A stretch of DNA of 64,000 nt from Pedosphaera sp. Its GTDB lineage: Bacteria > Verrucomicrobiota > Verrucomicrobiia > Limisphaerales > Pedosphaeraceae. The notes below the pieces were generated by a model. It saw only the letters and a program-made list of their open reading frames with translations, was not told where the DNA came from and did not search any database. Both the position numbers and the translations under genes were made by a program. Shown here piece by piece: positions 51,828 through 62,200 of the stretch; the stretch's first letter is position 1; each line of letters starts with the position of its first letter. Where the stretch lies: the NCBI GenBank assembly GCA_028293325.1, contig JAQGPA010000134.1, forward strand, positions 1 through 64,000. The letters are read 5' to 3'.

Positions 51828-52313
51828 ATGAAAGCCAGCACCATACTATTAATCGAGGATTGTTCCGCCGATGCACGCCTCCTGCAACTCGCCTTCAAGA
51901 AATGGGGCGTGATCAACCGATTATGTGTGGTTGAAGATGGCGCTGCGGCCATTGATTATCTTTCCGGTCGCGGCGTTTACAGGAATCGCGCGCAATATCC
52001 GTTGCCGGGGCTGGTGTTGTTGGATTTGAGTTTGCCGAAGATATCCGGTGGCGAGGTTCTGCAATGGCTGCGTTCCCAGCCGGAATTTGGGCAACTCCCG
52101 GTCGTTATCTTCACGGGTTTTGAGGACCGTGGCCGCCTAGATGAAGCCCATCGGCTGGGGGCCAACGCCATTCTCATCAAAACCGCCGATCGCCAAAAAC
52201 TGCGGCTCGCCATTGAAGACCTTAACGCATTTGTCCTGGCTCCGCATCATCCTGACTCCGTCATTCGTTGTACGGAGCCGGTCACCCGTTCCGAACGTCA
52301 ACCTTTCGCCTGA
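51828..52313 (+). CDS. Single-domain response regulator (Rcp1-like)
   Basis: A 161-residue receiver protein. It has the acidic residues in ILLIEDCSADARLL, the phospho-acceptor Asp in LVLLDLSLPKISGGEVL, the Thr switch in VIFTGFED and the Lys in LIKTADR; the Pro that normally follows this Lys is replaced by Thr. The segment DYLSGRGVYRNRAQYPLPG places it with the Rcp1 subfamily, as the regulator at 3163-3606. About 40 carboxy residues beyond the domain are unassigned. The last 16 bases overlap the convergent DUF2721 gene. Confidence 0.87.
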   Translation: MKASTILLIEDCSADARLLQLAFKKWGVINRLCVVEDGAAAIDYLSGRGVYRNRAQYPLPGLVLLDLSLPKISGGEVLQWLRSQPEFGQLPVVIFTGFEDRGRLDEAHRLGANAILIKTADRQKLRLAIEDLNAFVLAPHHPDSVIRCTEPVTRSERQPFA

Positions 52314-52816
52314 TTGATTTGGCGACCGGCTGGGGCAGAGGTCATTTGCGCATCAGGTTTCATCGAATAGGGCGCTTCGTAATCCTGGAGCATATGCTCC
52401 ACCGCTTTCAGGGAGAGGTGCATGTCACAGATAAACAGGATGAGCGAAATAATCAACGAAAGGAGGCTCAGGGCAAAAAGCGACAACACCAGCAGATGCA
52501 GGTGTAAATCGAGCGCGGCAATGGCAAAGATGACCAGCACCATGGTGCTGGCGAGCAGGGCGCAAATGAGCGAGGCCCCGATGGCCGAGCGCAGCAAATG
52601 GGCCCGTTGATTGAAGATTACGATTTGCCGGCTGAGGCCGTGAAACTTTTCCGGAAGCTCCTGACGTTCCTGGGCCAGTTCACGCAATCGTTCCGTCACG
52701 CGTGAGAAACGGTTCGTTTGCGATAAAATCAGCAAGCCAATCCCGGAGACAAGCGCCACGGGCGAGATGCTCGCCTGCAGCACCCGGGTCAATCCTTCCA
52801 AGGTGTCAATTTGCAC
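52298..52816 (-). CDS. DUF2721-family membrane protein
   Basis: About 172 residues. The amino-terminal signature VLQASISPVALVSGIGLLILSQTNRFSRVTERLREL matches DUF2721, followed by two strong helices (LICALLASTMVLVIFAIAALDL and LVLSLFALSLLSLIISLILFICDM). The start is taken as GTG preceded by GGAAG four bases away; the longer frame runs back into the dispersed repeat at 52892 and is therefore rejected. The function of this family is unknown. Convergent overlap of 16 bases with the response regulator. Confidence 0.8.
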   Translation of the reverse strand: MQIDTLEGLTRVLQASISPVALVSGIGLLILSQTNRFSRVTERLRELAQERQELPEKFHGLSRQIVIFNQRAHLLRSAIGASLICALLASTMVLVIFAIAALDLHLHLLVLSLFALSLLSLIISLILFICDMHLSLKAVEHMLQDYEAPYSMKPDAQMTSAPAGRQINQAKG

Positions 52817-52891
52817 AGCGCTTCCATACCAGAATCCGGCGGCAAGTGTGAGAAAAAAACGGTGTCTGGTCACTTGGAACACATAACGAAG

Positions 52892-53125
52892 CGTAAAAAC
52901 AAATAAGACGAGTGTTTGGCGCCCCTCAACCCGCACCTGCTCCCGTCCGAGTGCTTCCCCCTTCGCCAAGGCTTTGGCGGCGGCGGACAGGTCCGCACGG
53001 GGCATTCAAATGCGGAGTGTGGAATTCGGAGTGCGGAATTGGGAGATGGGGCGGGGACAAGCTAAAGCTTGAACTCCAAACCATGAGCGAGGACGACGAC
53101 GAGGACGAGGACGATTGGAAGAGAT
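52892..53125. repeat. Composite dispersed repeat between DUF2721 and the isomerase-like gene
   Basis: ACAAATAAGACGAGTGTTTGGCGCCCCTCA resembles the opening of the repeats at 39903 and 44091. TTCGCCAAGGCTTTGGCGG, GCGGAGTGTGGAATTCGGAGTGCGGAATT, and GGGGACAAGCTAAAGCTTGAACTCC (also at 28990) follow, and finally a GACGACGACGAGGACGAGG tract. The stack is nearly the same as at 28920-29050. Confidence 0.65.
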
Positions 53126-53134
53126 TGGGAACCC

Positions 53135-54004
53135 TCATCCAATGGCGGCCAGGACGCCGCGCATGTAGGCCACGGATTCGTTGGCGCCGGGCAGTGGCGC
53201 GTCCCCGTTCGCCTCGTATTCCAAACCGACGTGGCCGGGGAATTTTATCTCCACCAGCGCTTTCAGGACGCCGACGATATCAATGACGCCTTTGCCGACT
53301 TCAATTGCTCCGCCATTGGCGGCGGCCTCGGTCACGTCCTTGATATGAAAATCATAAAGGCGGCTGGCGCATTGCTTGATGACCACGACCGGGTCTTCGC
53401 CAATGCGGACCGTGTGCCCCACATCCATGCAAATGCCCATCCGGGCGTCGCGGTCCTTCACGAGCTTCAGGACATCAAGCGGCGAGGGATATTTTTTATC
53501 TGTCGGTCCGTGATTATGAATGGCCACGCGCAGATCATACTCCTTGGCCATTTTCTCCACGGTGTCGAGCGCCTCCGGATCCGGGCTGCAAACAATCGTG
53601 GGCATGCCGGATTCTTTGGCGTAATCAAAGATGCCGCGCACCTCGGTCGCGTCGTTCTTCATGTAGATCACGCCACCGCCCATCAAGGTCAGGCCGGCGT
53701 CGGTGATTTTCTGGTGCGCGGCCTGGCGTTCGGCAGTGGAACTTTTCAGCGCGAGATGGACGTCTTTTAAATTGATGTAATTAAGCCCCACCTGTTTGGT
53801 CATGGCGATGGCCTGGTCGAGGGAGAATTTGCGCCAGGAATAGGAGGCCATGCCCAGCTTCAAACCGTCGAATGGATCGCGCGCAGCTTTGGTGGGTCCC
53901 GCGAAGGCGGTGGCGGGGAGCGACGTGATGGCGGCCAGCGCGGAGGAGCCCAGGAGTCCGGTTTGGAGGAAGCGGCGTCGGTTGAGGGGATTGGTATTTT
54001 TCAT
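53135..54004 (-). CDS. Tat-exported sugar phosphate isomerase/epimerase-like TIM barrel
   Basis: A 289-residue protein. The amino terminus carries a twin-arginine signal, NRRRFLQTGLLGSSALAAI with cleavage near ATAFAG. The remainder is an AP endonuclease 2/xylose-isomerase-like barrel: LKLGMASYSWRKFSLDQAI, LTLMGGGVIYM, LRVAIHNHGPTDKKYP, MGICMDVGHTVRIGEDP and VGLEYEAN, with metal-binding His, Glu and Asp residues of this superfamily. Verrucomicrobia and Planctomycetes have many exported members of unknown substrate. The start is the ATG at the RR signal. Confidence 0.9.
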   Translation of the reverse strand: MKNTNPLNRRRFLQTGLLGSSALAAITSLPATAFAGPTKAARDPFDGLKLGMASYSWRKFSLDQAIAMTKQVGLNYINLKDVHLALKSSTAERQAAHQKITDAGLTLMGGGVIYMKNDATEVRGIFDYAKESGMPTIVCSPDPEALDTVEKMAKEYDLRVAIHNHGPTDKKYPSPLDVLKLVKDRDARMGICMDVGHTVRIGEDPVVVIKQCASRLYDFHIKDVTEAAANGGAIEVGKGVIDIVGVLKALVEIKFPGHVGLEYEANGDAPLPGANESVAYMRGVLAAIG

Positions 54005-54040
54005 ATTAAGAGATGAGTAAAAGTGGTAGTCGTATTTCAA

Positions 54041-54374
54041 CTCCGTCGATGATTTTTCGCAAGCAAATATTCCCCGCGCAATTGCGCTTATCGGGCTGAG
54101 CGAAGGCGCCTACAATTACGCGCAGGTGCGCACTGCCCCTGAAGGGCGGCGGGAGGGGAGCGGAATGAATTCCGCGATCCGTTGGGCGTGGGGTTTCAGG
54201 GCTTGGCTTGACGGAGCTTTTCCAGGCGAAGGCACTTGTCTCGGGCGAAGCATGATGTCGAATTAATAATTCAAAAACCATAGCGGGGCGGGATCAATAT
54301 GCGCCCCCTACAATTAAGGCATTCCTATTGTAATGGACAAGGGCATACCTAAGCAGTAAAAGAGCATCAAGAAC
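54041..54374. other. Gap of 370 bases with one palindrome
   Basis: No gene is seen. GCGGAATGAATTCCGC at 54160-54175 is a variant of the palindrome found in the repeats at 8313 and 33366. The rest, including CGGGGCGGGATCAATATGCG, has no recognised content. Confidence 0.5.
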
Positions 54375-55121
54375 ATGAAACGGGGATTTACTTTAATTGA
54401 ATTGCTGGTGGTGATTGCCATCATTGCAGTTTTGGCGGGGTTGCTGTTGCCCGCGCTTTCCAGCGCCAAGAACAAGGCCGCACAGGCGAATTGCATTAAT
54501 AATCTGAAGCAACTGGGCACGGGAATGATGATGTATCTGGACGACAACCGGAACACGTTTCCCGGCATGGCCTCGCGGCACAACGGTTATCACCCGGAGG
54601 ATTGGATTTATTGGCGGACCGACCATGCGTTATATCCGCCAATTGAAAAGAGCCCGATCGTCACCCATGTGGGGAGCGCCAGCCTGGACTTATTCCGCTG
54701 CCCGATGGATAAGAGCGATGCGGACCGGATTACCCAGGTGCCGGATTTTGACGGGATTTATCCGTATAGCTACAGCCTCAACGGTTATGGCACGAGCGTT
54801 TCAGGATTTGGCATGGATGGCAGCACGAACATGGGCATGTCCTCCGTTTTTGAAGGCGACCTGGCCAATCCCACGGTGCATCTGTTCAGGCAATCGAGCA
54901 TTAACAATCCGAGTTCCAAAATCATGCTGGCGGAAGAAACGGCGGGCGACAATACCAACAATGGCGGGCAGGCCGTTCAGGATGGGCGGTGGATGCCGGA
55001 CCGGGACATGCTGACCATGCGGCACGGCCACAAGGCGGACGTGACATTTGCCGACGGGCATGTGAAGTCGGAGGATTGGAAGTTCGGCATGGATCCGGTC
55101 AATTCACGGCCGGATCTGTAG
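54375..55121 (+). CDS. Pseudopilin-like protein with prepilin-type amino terminus
   Basis: A 248-residue protein. The amino terminus [28 protein letters not shown] is the classical prepilin cleavage/methylation site with Glu5 of the mature protein. [23 protein letters not shown] and the carboxy motif [20 protein letters not shown] are typical of the large family of type II secretion-like pseudopilins in Planctomycetes and Verrucomicrobia. The product is probably inner-membrane-anchored and part of a surface assembly. No assembly genes lie next to it. Confidence 0.93.
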   Translation: MKRGFTLIELLVVIAIIAVLAGLLLPALSSAKNKAAQANCINNLKQLGTGMMMYLDDNRNTFPGMASRHNGYHPEDWIYWRTDHALYPPIEKSPIVTHVGSASLDLFRCPMDKSDADRITQVPDFDGIYPYSYSLNGYGTSVSGFGMDGSTNMGMSSVFEGDLANPTVHLFRQSSINNPSSKIMLAEETAGDNTNNGGQAVQDGRWMPDRDMLTMRHGHKADVTFADGHVKSEDWKFGMDPVNSRPDL

Positions 55122-55148
55122 CGGCGCTACAGCATTTATGGAACTGCT

Positions 55149-55844
55149 CTATTCCCCGGTTTCCATGTGCAGGTACATGGATTGAATCGCAATTTTGCCC
55201 GGGCCGGTGAAGCGGTTCCAAAAGATTTGTCCCGCGCCGCCGAAAATCCCCGTGGTCAGCCGCTGGAAGATGGTTTGCATTTCCACGGTGCGATCCTTGT
55301 AAATCCAGCCACCTGGTTCGATGTCAATCTGCTCGCCGGGTTGGAGCGTCACCTCAAACACATTGCCGTAACCGTGCAGCCAAAGGATGCCCTCTGACGC
55401 CGGGCAGGAGAAAGTGTCGATAAAAAAGCCGGTGCCGCCCAGGAGCATGTTGGCCGCGCCTTTTACGCGGGTGAAGGTGAACTCGATATTGTTGGTGGCG
55501 GCGAGGAATTGATGTTCGCGGACATCGACCGCCGACCCGGGCGCGAGGTGCAGCGCGAAAACGTGGCCCGCGCCATCGCGACTGAATGCGATGCGGCCCG
55601 GCCCGCGCGCGCCGGTCATGAAGATCGGCATGCCGGCGAGGATGCGCTTGAGCGCGCCTTTCATCGGCTTGAGTTCCACGGCCACGGCGGGATCCTTCCA
55701 GAGCAGGATGTGATGTTCGAAATAGACGCCGGTGGAAGCCAGTTCCACGTGCAGGACGGGGACCAGTTCGCCTTCGATGTGGTAGGTGACACCGCCAAAA
55801 GTTTCATTCGAGGCGGTCGTGGCCAATAATGTTGGGACTGCCAT
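55149..55844 (-). CDS. AIM24-family protein
   Basis: A 231-residue beta-rich protein of the AIM24/TIGR00266 family. Motifs include VLHVELASTGVYFEHHILLWKD, GPGRIAFSRDGAGHVFALHL, VREHQFLAATNNIEFTF, LLGGTGFFIDTFSCPASEGILWLHGYG and QIDIEPGGWIYKD. Function is not settled; members are linked to membrane or respiratory assembly. It is convergent with the pseudopilin gene and stands alone. Confidence 0.88.
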   Translation of the reverse strand: MAVPTLLATTASNETFGGVTYHIEGELVPVLHVELASTGVYFEHHILLWKDPAVAVELKPMKGALKRILAGMPIFMTGARGPGRIAFSRDGAGHVFALHLAPGSAVDVREHQFLAATNNIEFTFTRVKGAANMLLGGTGFFIDTFSCPASEGILWLHGYGNVFEVTLQPGEQIDIEPGGWIYKDRTVEMQTIFQRLTTGIFGGAGQIFWNRFTGPGKIAIQSMYLHMETGE

Positions 55845-56159
55845 AAGGTTGTTGGGTTATTGAGAGTTGGTTGGTTGTTGATTGCGCCAAAGGATACTTA
55901 CATCGGGGTCAGCAAGTCTGCCATTATAATATGGCGACATTTTTGGAGGGGAAGAGGGAAATGGTTGCAAGTACGGATGGGCGAATTGGTAACGTCCCAA
56001 AGATTGGGGGAAGGCATCGACGAGTGCTTCCGTCCGGCGCATAAATGGGAATGGGAATTTTAACCGCGGAGGCGCGGAGGCGCGGAGGTGGGAAGGGGAT
56101 AGGGGGATCGAGGACGACGACGAGGACGAGGACGATGGGGAAAATATTCCCGCTTTTGG
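55845..56159. repeat. Gap of 315 bases ending in dispersed repeats
   Basis: Bases 55845-56040 show nothing supported. From 56053 ACCGCGGAGGCGCGGAGG, then GGAGGTGGGAAGG and GACGACGACGAGGACGAGGACGATGGGG run up to the stop of the efflux gene; the same tracts occur at 8170-8235 and 46240-46335. Confidence 0.5.
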
Positions 56160-59100
56160 TCAATAGGCCGGGGCGGGCGTGAGTTGTCCGGCGCGCTGGC
56201 GGCGGCGGGCCTTGGCGCGTTGCCGGATTTTTTCGATGGTGAGATAGACCACGGGGGTGGTGTAAAGCGTGAGGCCCTGGGAGAATAAGAGGCCGCCGAC
56301 CACGGCGATGCCGAGCGGGCGGCGCAATTCCGAACCGGCGCCGAGACCGATGGCGAGCGGCAGGGTGCCGAGCAGCGCGGCCATGGTGGTCATCATGATG
56401 GGACGGAAGCGCACGACGCAGGCTTTGTAAATGGCGGCCTCGGGACTGAGACCGTCGCGCCGCTCCGCCTCGAGGGCAAAGTCCACCATCATGATGGCAT
56501 TTTTTTTCACGATACCCATCAGAAGAATGATGCCGATGAAGGAGACGAGCGAAAGTTCGAAGCCGCAGAGCATGAGGGCGAGCAAGGCGCCGACGCCGGC
56601 CGACGGCAACGTGGACAAGATGGTGAGCGGATGAATGAGGCTTTCGTAGAGCATGCCCAGGACGACATAAACGGCGATAAGCGCGGCGGCGATCAACAGC
56701 GGCATGTTGGAGAGCGAGGATTGAAACACCTGGGCGGTACCTTGGAAATTGCCCTGGACGCTGGAGGGCATCTTCAATTCATCCGCCGCCTTTTGAATGA
56801 TGTCGGTGGCCTGGCCAAGCGCCACGCCGGCGGCGAGGTTGAAGGAAATTGTGACGGCGGGAAATTGCCCCTGATGATTCACCGAGAGATAGGCATTTGC
56901 CTGTTTAAATCTCGCGACGCTGCCCAGCGGGATTTGCTGGCCGGAATTGGAGGCCACGTAAATTTTGTTCAGCGAGGAGGGGTCGAGCAGGAATTGGGGA
57001 TCGACTTCGAGAATGACGTGGTACTGATTATATTTTTTGTAAATGGTGGAAACCTGGCGCTGGCCGAAGGCGTCGTAGAGCGTGTTGTCAATGGCCGCGG
57101 GCGAGACGCCGAGACGGGAGGCGGCGTCGCGATCGATTTCCACGGTGGCCTGCAAGCCGCGGGTTTGGTCGTCACCACTGACGTCCTTTAATTGGGGGGA
57201 TTGGCGGAGTTTGTTGACGAGGAGCGAGGACCAGTGATTGAGCGTTTCCAGGTCGGCGGCCTGCATGGCGTATTGGAACTGCGCCTTGCCCAAGCGGCCG
57301 CCGGTGCGGATGTCCTGCACTGATTGTAAAAATAGATTGATGCCGCTGATCTGCGAGAGTTTGCCGCGCAAGCGGTCGATGACCTGATTGGCGCTGACCT
57401 TGCGTTCTCCAATCGGCTTGAGGGTGATGAACATGCGACCGTTGTTGATGGTGCTGCCGCCGCCGCCCGCGCCGATAAACGAACCAATCGAGGCGACGGC
57501 GGGGTCCGCCAGCACAATGGCGGCCGCGCGGGTTTGGAGCGCGGCCATGGCGGGGAAGGAAATGTCCTGCGAGCCTTCGGTAACCCCCATGAGGACACCG
57601 GTATCCTGTTGCGGAAAAAAGCCTTTGGGCACCGCAACGTAAAGCACGATGGTGGCAACAAAGGTAACGAGCGCGACCAACAAGGTGAATCGTTGATGGC
57701 GCAAGACCCACTTGAGTCCGATTTCATAGGTGGCCAGCACCCAATTGAAGGAGCGTTCGCAAGCCCGATAGAAAACCCCTTGTTTTTTGTACGAAGCCTC
57801 GGAGCGCAGAAAGCGGGAGCAGAGCATGGGCGTGAGGGTGAGGGAGATGACGCCGGAAACCAGAATGGCGATGCTCAAGGTCACGGCAAATTCATGGAAG
57901 AGCCGTCCGATCAAGCCGCCCATGAAGAGCAGCGGGATGAACACGGCGATGAGCGACAAGCTCATGGAGACGACGGTGAAACCAATTTGGCGGGCGCCCT
58001 TGAGAGCGGCCTGCATGGTGGTATCGCCGTGCTCGATGAAGCGGAACACGTTTTCGATGACCACAATGGCATCGTCCACCACGAAGCCGACCGAGATGGT
58101 GATGGCCATGAGCGAGAGATTGTCGAGGCTGTAATGGCAGAGATACATGAAGGCAAAAGTACCGGCAAGGGCGAGCGGCACGGTGATGCAGGCAATGAAG
58201 GTGGGCCAGAAACGCCGCAGGAAAAGGAAGATGACCATGACCACCAGGCTGATGCTCAGGATGAGGGAGAATTGCACGTCGTTGACGGAAGCGCGAATGG
58301 TCGTGGTGCGGTCGCTGATCGGGAGAATTTTTATGGAAGGCGGGAGCCAGCGCTCGATCTGGGGCAACACCGCGCGAATGCGGTCCACGGTATCGATGAC
58401 ATTGGCATCCGCCTGCTTTTGGATAATAACCAGCACGGCCCGATTGGTGCCCGACCAGCCGGCGACGCGATCATTCTCCACGCTCTCGACCACCCTGCCC
58501 AAGGCGCTCAACTTGATCGGAACACCGCGCTTCTGGGTCAGGATGAGCGATTGATATTCCTGGGCATCGGAAATCTGGTCATTGCTGTCCAGCGTGTAGG
58601 AAGTTTTGTCGTTGTTCAAACTGCCCTTGGGGGAATCGACGTTGACCTGGCCGAGGAGGGTACGGACATCTTCGAGGCTCATGCCGGTCGAGGCGAGGGC
58701 GGCGGGATTCACCTGGACGCGCACGGCGGATTTGGCCCCGCCGCCGACGAATGCCTGACTGACGCCTTCCACCTGACTGAGCCGCTGGGCCACGATTTCA
58801 TCGGCATATTCAAAGACCTGGCTGGTGGGCATGGTGTCGGAGACCATGGCCATGATCATGATGGGGGCGTCGGCTGGGTTAATTTTGCGATAGTTGGGCG
58901 GACCGGGCAGGGTGATGGGCAAATCCGTCCGGGCGGCGTTGATGGCGGCTTGGACATCTCGCGCGGCGCTGTCCGCGTTGCGGCTGAGGTCGAATTGGAT
59001 GGTGATCGAAGCGCCGCCCATGGTGCTGATGGAGGTCATTTCCGACACCCCGGCAATCTGGGCCAGGCGACGTTCGAGCGGCGCGGCCACGGAGGAGGCG

Positions 59101-59276
59101 ATGGTGGCCGGATCCGCGCCGGGCAGCGAAGCCGAGACCTGGATCATGGGAAAATCGACACGTGGAACCGGGGCCACCGGCAGATAGCGATAGGCCACCA
59201 TCCCGAGCAGAAACAAACCGGCGGCCAGCAGCGAGGTGCCAACCGGGCGGCGGATGAAGGGCTCGGAAATATTCAT
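56160..59276 (-). CDS. mdtC: RND efflux permease, second of a pair (MdtC-like)
   Basis: A 1038-residue inner-membrane RND transporter starting MNISEPFIRRPVGTSLL. It shows the usual order: helix 1, the porter loop (FPMIQVSASLPGADPATIASSVAAPLE), helices 2-6 with GFVVDDAIVVIENVFR holding the essential Asp pair of helix 4, helix 7, the second porter loop, and the final helix bundle with PIMMTTMAALLGTLPLAIG. The tandem arrangement with a second permease matches MdtBC. Its ATG shares one base with the stop of the upstream permease, so they are co-translated. Confidence 0.92.
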   Translation of the reverse strand: MNISEPFIRRPVGTSLLAAGLFLLGMVAYRYLPVAPVPRVDFPMIQVSASLPGADPATIASSVAAPLERRLAQIAGVSEMTSISTMGGASITIQFDLSRNADSAARDVQAAINAARTDLPITLPGPPNYRKINPADAPIMIMAMVSDTMPTSQVFEYADEIVAQRLSQVEGVSQAFVGGGAKSAVRVQVNPAALASTGMSLEDVRTLLGQVNVDSPKGSLNNDKTSYTLDSNDQISDAQEYQSLILTQKRGVPIKLSALGRVVESVENDRVAGWSGTNRAVLVIIQKQADANVIDTVDRIRAVLPQIERWLPPSIKILPISDRTTTIRASVNDVQFSLILSISLVVMVIFLFLRRFWPTFIACITVPLALAGTFAFMYLCHYSLDNLSLMAITISVGFVVDDAIVVIENVFRFIEHGDTTMQAALKGARQIGFTVVSMSLSLIAVFIPLLFMGGLIGRLFHEFAVTLSIAILVSGVISLTLTPMLCSRFLRSEASYKKQGVFYRACERSFNWVLATYEIGLKWVLRHQRFTLLVALVTFVATIVLYVAVPKGFFPQQDTGVLMGVTEGSQDISFPAMAALQTRAAAIVLADPAVASIGSFIGAGGGGSTINNGRMFITLKPIGERKVSANQVIDRLRGKLSQISGINLFLQSVQDIRTGGRLGKAQFQYAMQAADLETLNHWSSLLVNKLRQSPQLKDVSGDDQTRGLQATVEIDRDAASRLGVSPAAIDNTLYDAFGQRQVSTIYKKYNQYHVILEVDPQFLLDPSSLNKIYVASNSGQQIPLGSVARFKQANAYLSVNHQGQFPAVTISFNLAAGVALGQATDIIQKAADELKMPSSVQGNFQGTAQVFQSSLSNMPLLIAAALIAVYVVLGMLYESLIHPLTILSTLPSAGVGALLALMLCGFELSLVSFIGIILLMGIVKKNAIMMVDFALEAERRDGLSPEAAIYKACVVRFRPIMMTTMAALLGTLPLAIGLGAGSELRRPLGIAVVGGLLFSQGLTLYTTPVVYLTIEKIRQRAKARRRQRAGQLTPAPAY

Positions 59277-62200
59277 CAGACGGAGGAATTCGTGGCAGCC
59301 GGTGCGGGAAGCTCGACCGGTTTGCCGGCATCCGGCAGATGCGCCGCCGTGCGCCAACTCCGAACCCAGTTACCCAGACGATCCATATAGAGATAAATCA
59401 CGGGGGTGGTGTAGAGAGTGAGAAATTGAGAAACCAACAGGCCGCCGACAATCGCGATGCCGAGCGGCCGGCGCAATTCAGAGCCGGTGCCATTTTGCAA
59501 GGCGAGCGGCAGCGCACCGAGGAGCGCGGCCATGGTGGTCATCATGATGGGCCGGAAGCGGAGGAGACAGGCCTGGTAAATCGATTTCTCCGGCGGCAGG
59601 CCTTCAACGCGTTCAGCTTCCAGCGCGAAGTCAATCATCATGATGGCGTTTTTCTTCACGATGCCGATAAGGAGAATGATGCCGATCAGCGCGATGAGAG
59701 ATAAATCGTAACCGCACACCAACAATGCCAGCAACGCACCCACACCGGCGGAGGGGAGGCTGGAAAGAATGGTAATGGGATGAATGTAACTTTCGTAAAG
59801 GACGCCGAGCACAATGTAGATGACCAGGATGGCCGCCAGAATCAGGAACGGTTCGCTTTTGAGCGACGCGCGGAATTCGGCGGCACTGCCGGAAAAGGTG
59901 GAGACCACGGTTTCCGGCAGTGCGATTTCCTTTTCAGCGGATTGGATGGCGTTCACCGCTTCGCCCAGCGAGCCGCCGGGGCGGAGGTTGAAGGAGAGCG
60001 TGACCGCCGGGAACTGGCCTTGATGATCGATGGCGAGCGGAGCGGTGCCGGTCCGCAAGGTGGCGAAGGCGGTCAGCGGCACCATTTGGCCGGTCGTGGA
60101 CTTGACGTAAATCATCTTCAGCAAATCGGGGGTGAGCTGGAAATTGGGTTCCACTTCCAGGATGACGCGATATTGGTTGAGCTGCGTGAAGATGGTGGAG
60201 ACCTGGCGTTGACCGAAGGCGTCGTAGAGCGTGTCGTCGATGGCTTGCGGAAGAATATTGAGGCGCGAAGCCTTGTCACGGTCCACATCGACGCTGACCT
60301 GAAGGCCGCCGGTCTGTTGGTCGGTGGCGACGTCGGCCAACTCGGGATGGGCGCGAAGTTTGGCGAGGAGTTTGGGAGCCCATTCCGAGAGTTCGGATTC
60401 ATCGGCATCCTGCAAGGTGTATTGGTATTGGGTGCGGCTGACGCGGCTGTCGATTTGGACATCCTGCACCGCCTGCATGAACAAGGAGATGCCTTCGACA
60501 TCCTTGGTGGCTTCGCGGAGGCGGTCGATAATTTCGCTGGCGCCGGCTTTGCGTTGGTCGCGCGGCTTGAGATTAATGTAGAGCTTGCCGGTGTTCATGG
60601 TGGCGTTGACCGTGCCCGCGCCGACGAACGAGGCGACGCTGATCACATCGGGATCCTGGCTGACGATGTCCGCGATGAGATGCTGGCGGGCGACCATGGC
60701 CTTGAAGGAAATGGACTGGGCGGAATCGGTGACGCCGGTGATGAGGCCGGTGTCCTGCTGCGGCAAGAGGCCCTTGGGAATGAGAACGTACAGCCAGACG
60801 GTGCCGACCATGGTGGCGATGGCCACGGCGAGCGTGAACGCCTGATGCCGCAAGACCCATTGCAAGCCGCGCTCATACGCGCCGAGCATGCCTTGAAACA
60901 TGCGTTCCGTGGCGTGATAAAAACGGCCGTGTTTATTTTTATCCTCCGGTTCCAGCAGGCGCGCGCACATCATCGGCGTGAGGGTGAGCGAGACAAAGGC
61001 GGAGACGGCGACGGCCACGCTTAAGGTGATGGCGAATTCCCGGAACAAGCGACCGACGATGCCGGTCATGAAAATCAACGGGATGAAAACGGCGATCAGC
61101 GAAACACTCAGCGAAATGACCGTGAAGCCAATCTGCTTGGCGCCCTTGAGCGCGGCCTGCATGGGAGTCTCGCCGGCTTCAATGAAGCGGACGATGTTTT
61201 CGATCATGACGATGGCGTCGTCCACGACGAACCCGGTGGAAATGGTCAGGGCCATGAGCGAGAGGTTGTCGAGCGTGAAGCCGACGAGCTTCATGACGCC
61301 GAACGTGCCGATGACTGCGAGAGGCAGGGCGATGCTGGGAATGACGGTGGCCCAAAACTTGCGCAAGAAAACGAAGATGACCATCACCACGAGCACCACG
61401 GTGAGCAGCAGCGTGAATTGAACATCTGCGACGGAGGCGCGAATGGTTTCGGTGCGGTCAGTGAGAATAGAGACTTTGACGGAGGGCGGGATGGCGGCGC
61501 GAAGTTTGGGCAACAACGCTTTCACGCGGTCGGCAGTTTGGATGATGTTGGCGCCCGGTTGGCGTTGGATGTCCAGGATGACGGCGGGCTTGGCGCCGAC
61601 CCAGCCGCCCATGCGGACGTTCTCGACGTTGTCGATGACCTTGCCGATGTCGCTCAAGCGAACCGGGGAGCCGTTCTTGTAGGCGATGATGACATGGCCG
61701 TATTCCTCGGCGGAAAAAATCTGGTCATTGGCGCCGATGGCATAAGATTGGCGGTTGCCTTCAAAGCTGCCCTTGGGAGCATTGACATTATTTTGCACGA
61801 GCGCGGTGCGGATGTCCTCGAGGCTGAGACCCAGGCTGGCGATGGCGGCCGGGTTGATCTGGACGCGCACCGCGGGTTTTTGGTTGCCTTCAATCGTGAC
61901 GAGGCCGACGCCGCTGACTTCGCTGAGTTTTTGCGCGAGCACGGTGTCGGCGAGGTCGTTAACTTTTTCAAGGGGAAGCGTGTCGGAGATAAGTTGGAGC
62001 GTGACGATGGGAGTATCCGCGGGGTTGACCTTGCTGTAGGTGGGCGGGCTGGGCATGTTGCGCGGGAGGACGCCGCCGGCGCCATTGATGGCGGCTTGAA
62101 CATCCTGCGCCGCGGCGTCGATGTCACGGTCGAGATCAAATTGCAAGGTGATGCTGGAATTGCCGAAGGCACTGACGGAAGTCATCATGGCCAAGCCGCT

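Noticed and set aside
52817-53005. Amino-terminal extension of the DUF2721 frame
   Set aside because: The extension lies largely within a dispersed repeat also seen at 28920 and 44091, and a GTG with a good ribosome site at 52816 gives the normal family start.
57534-59390. 618-codon plus-strand frame
   Set aside because: Antisense to the RND permease; Gly/His/Asp-rich shadow frame.
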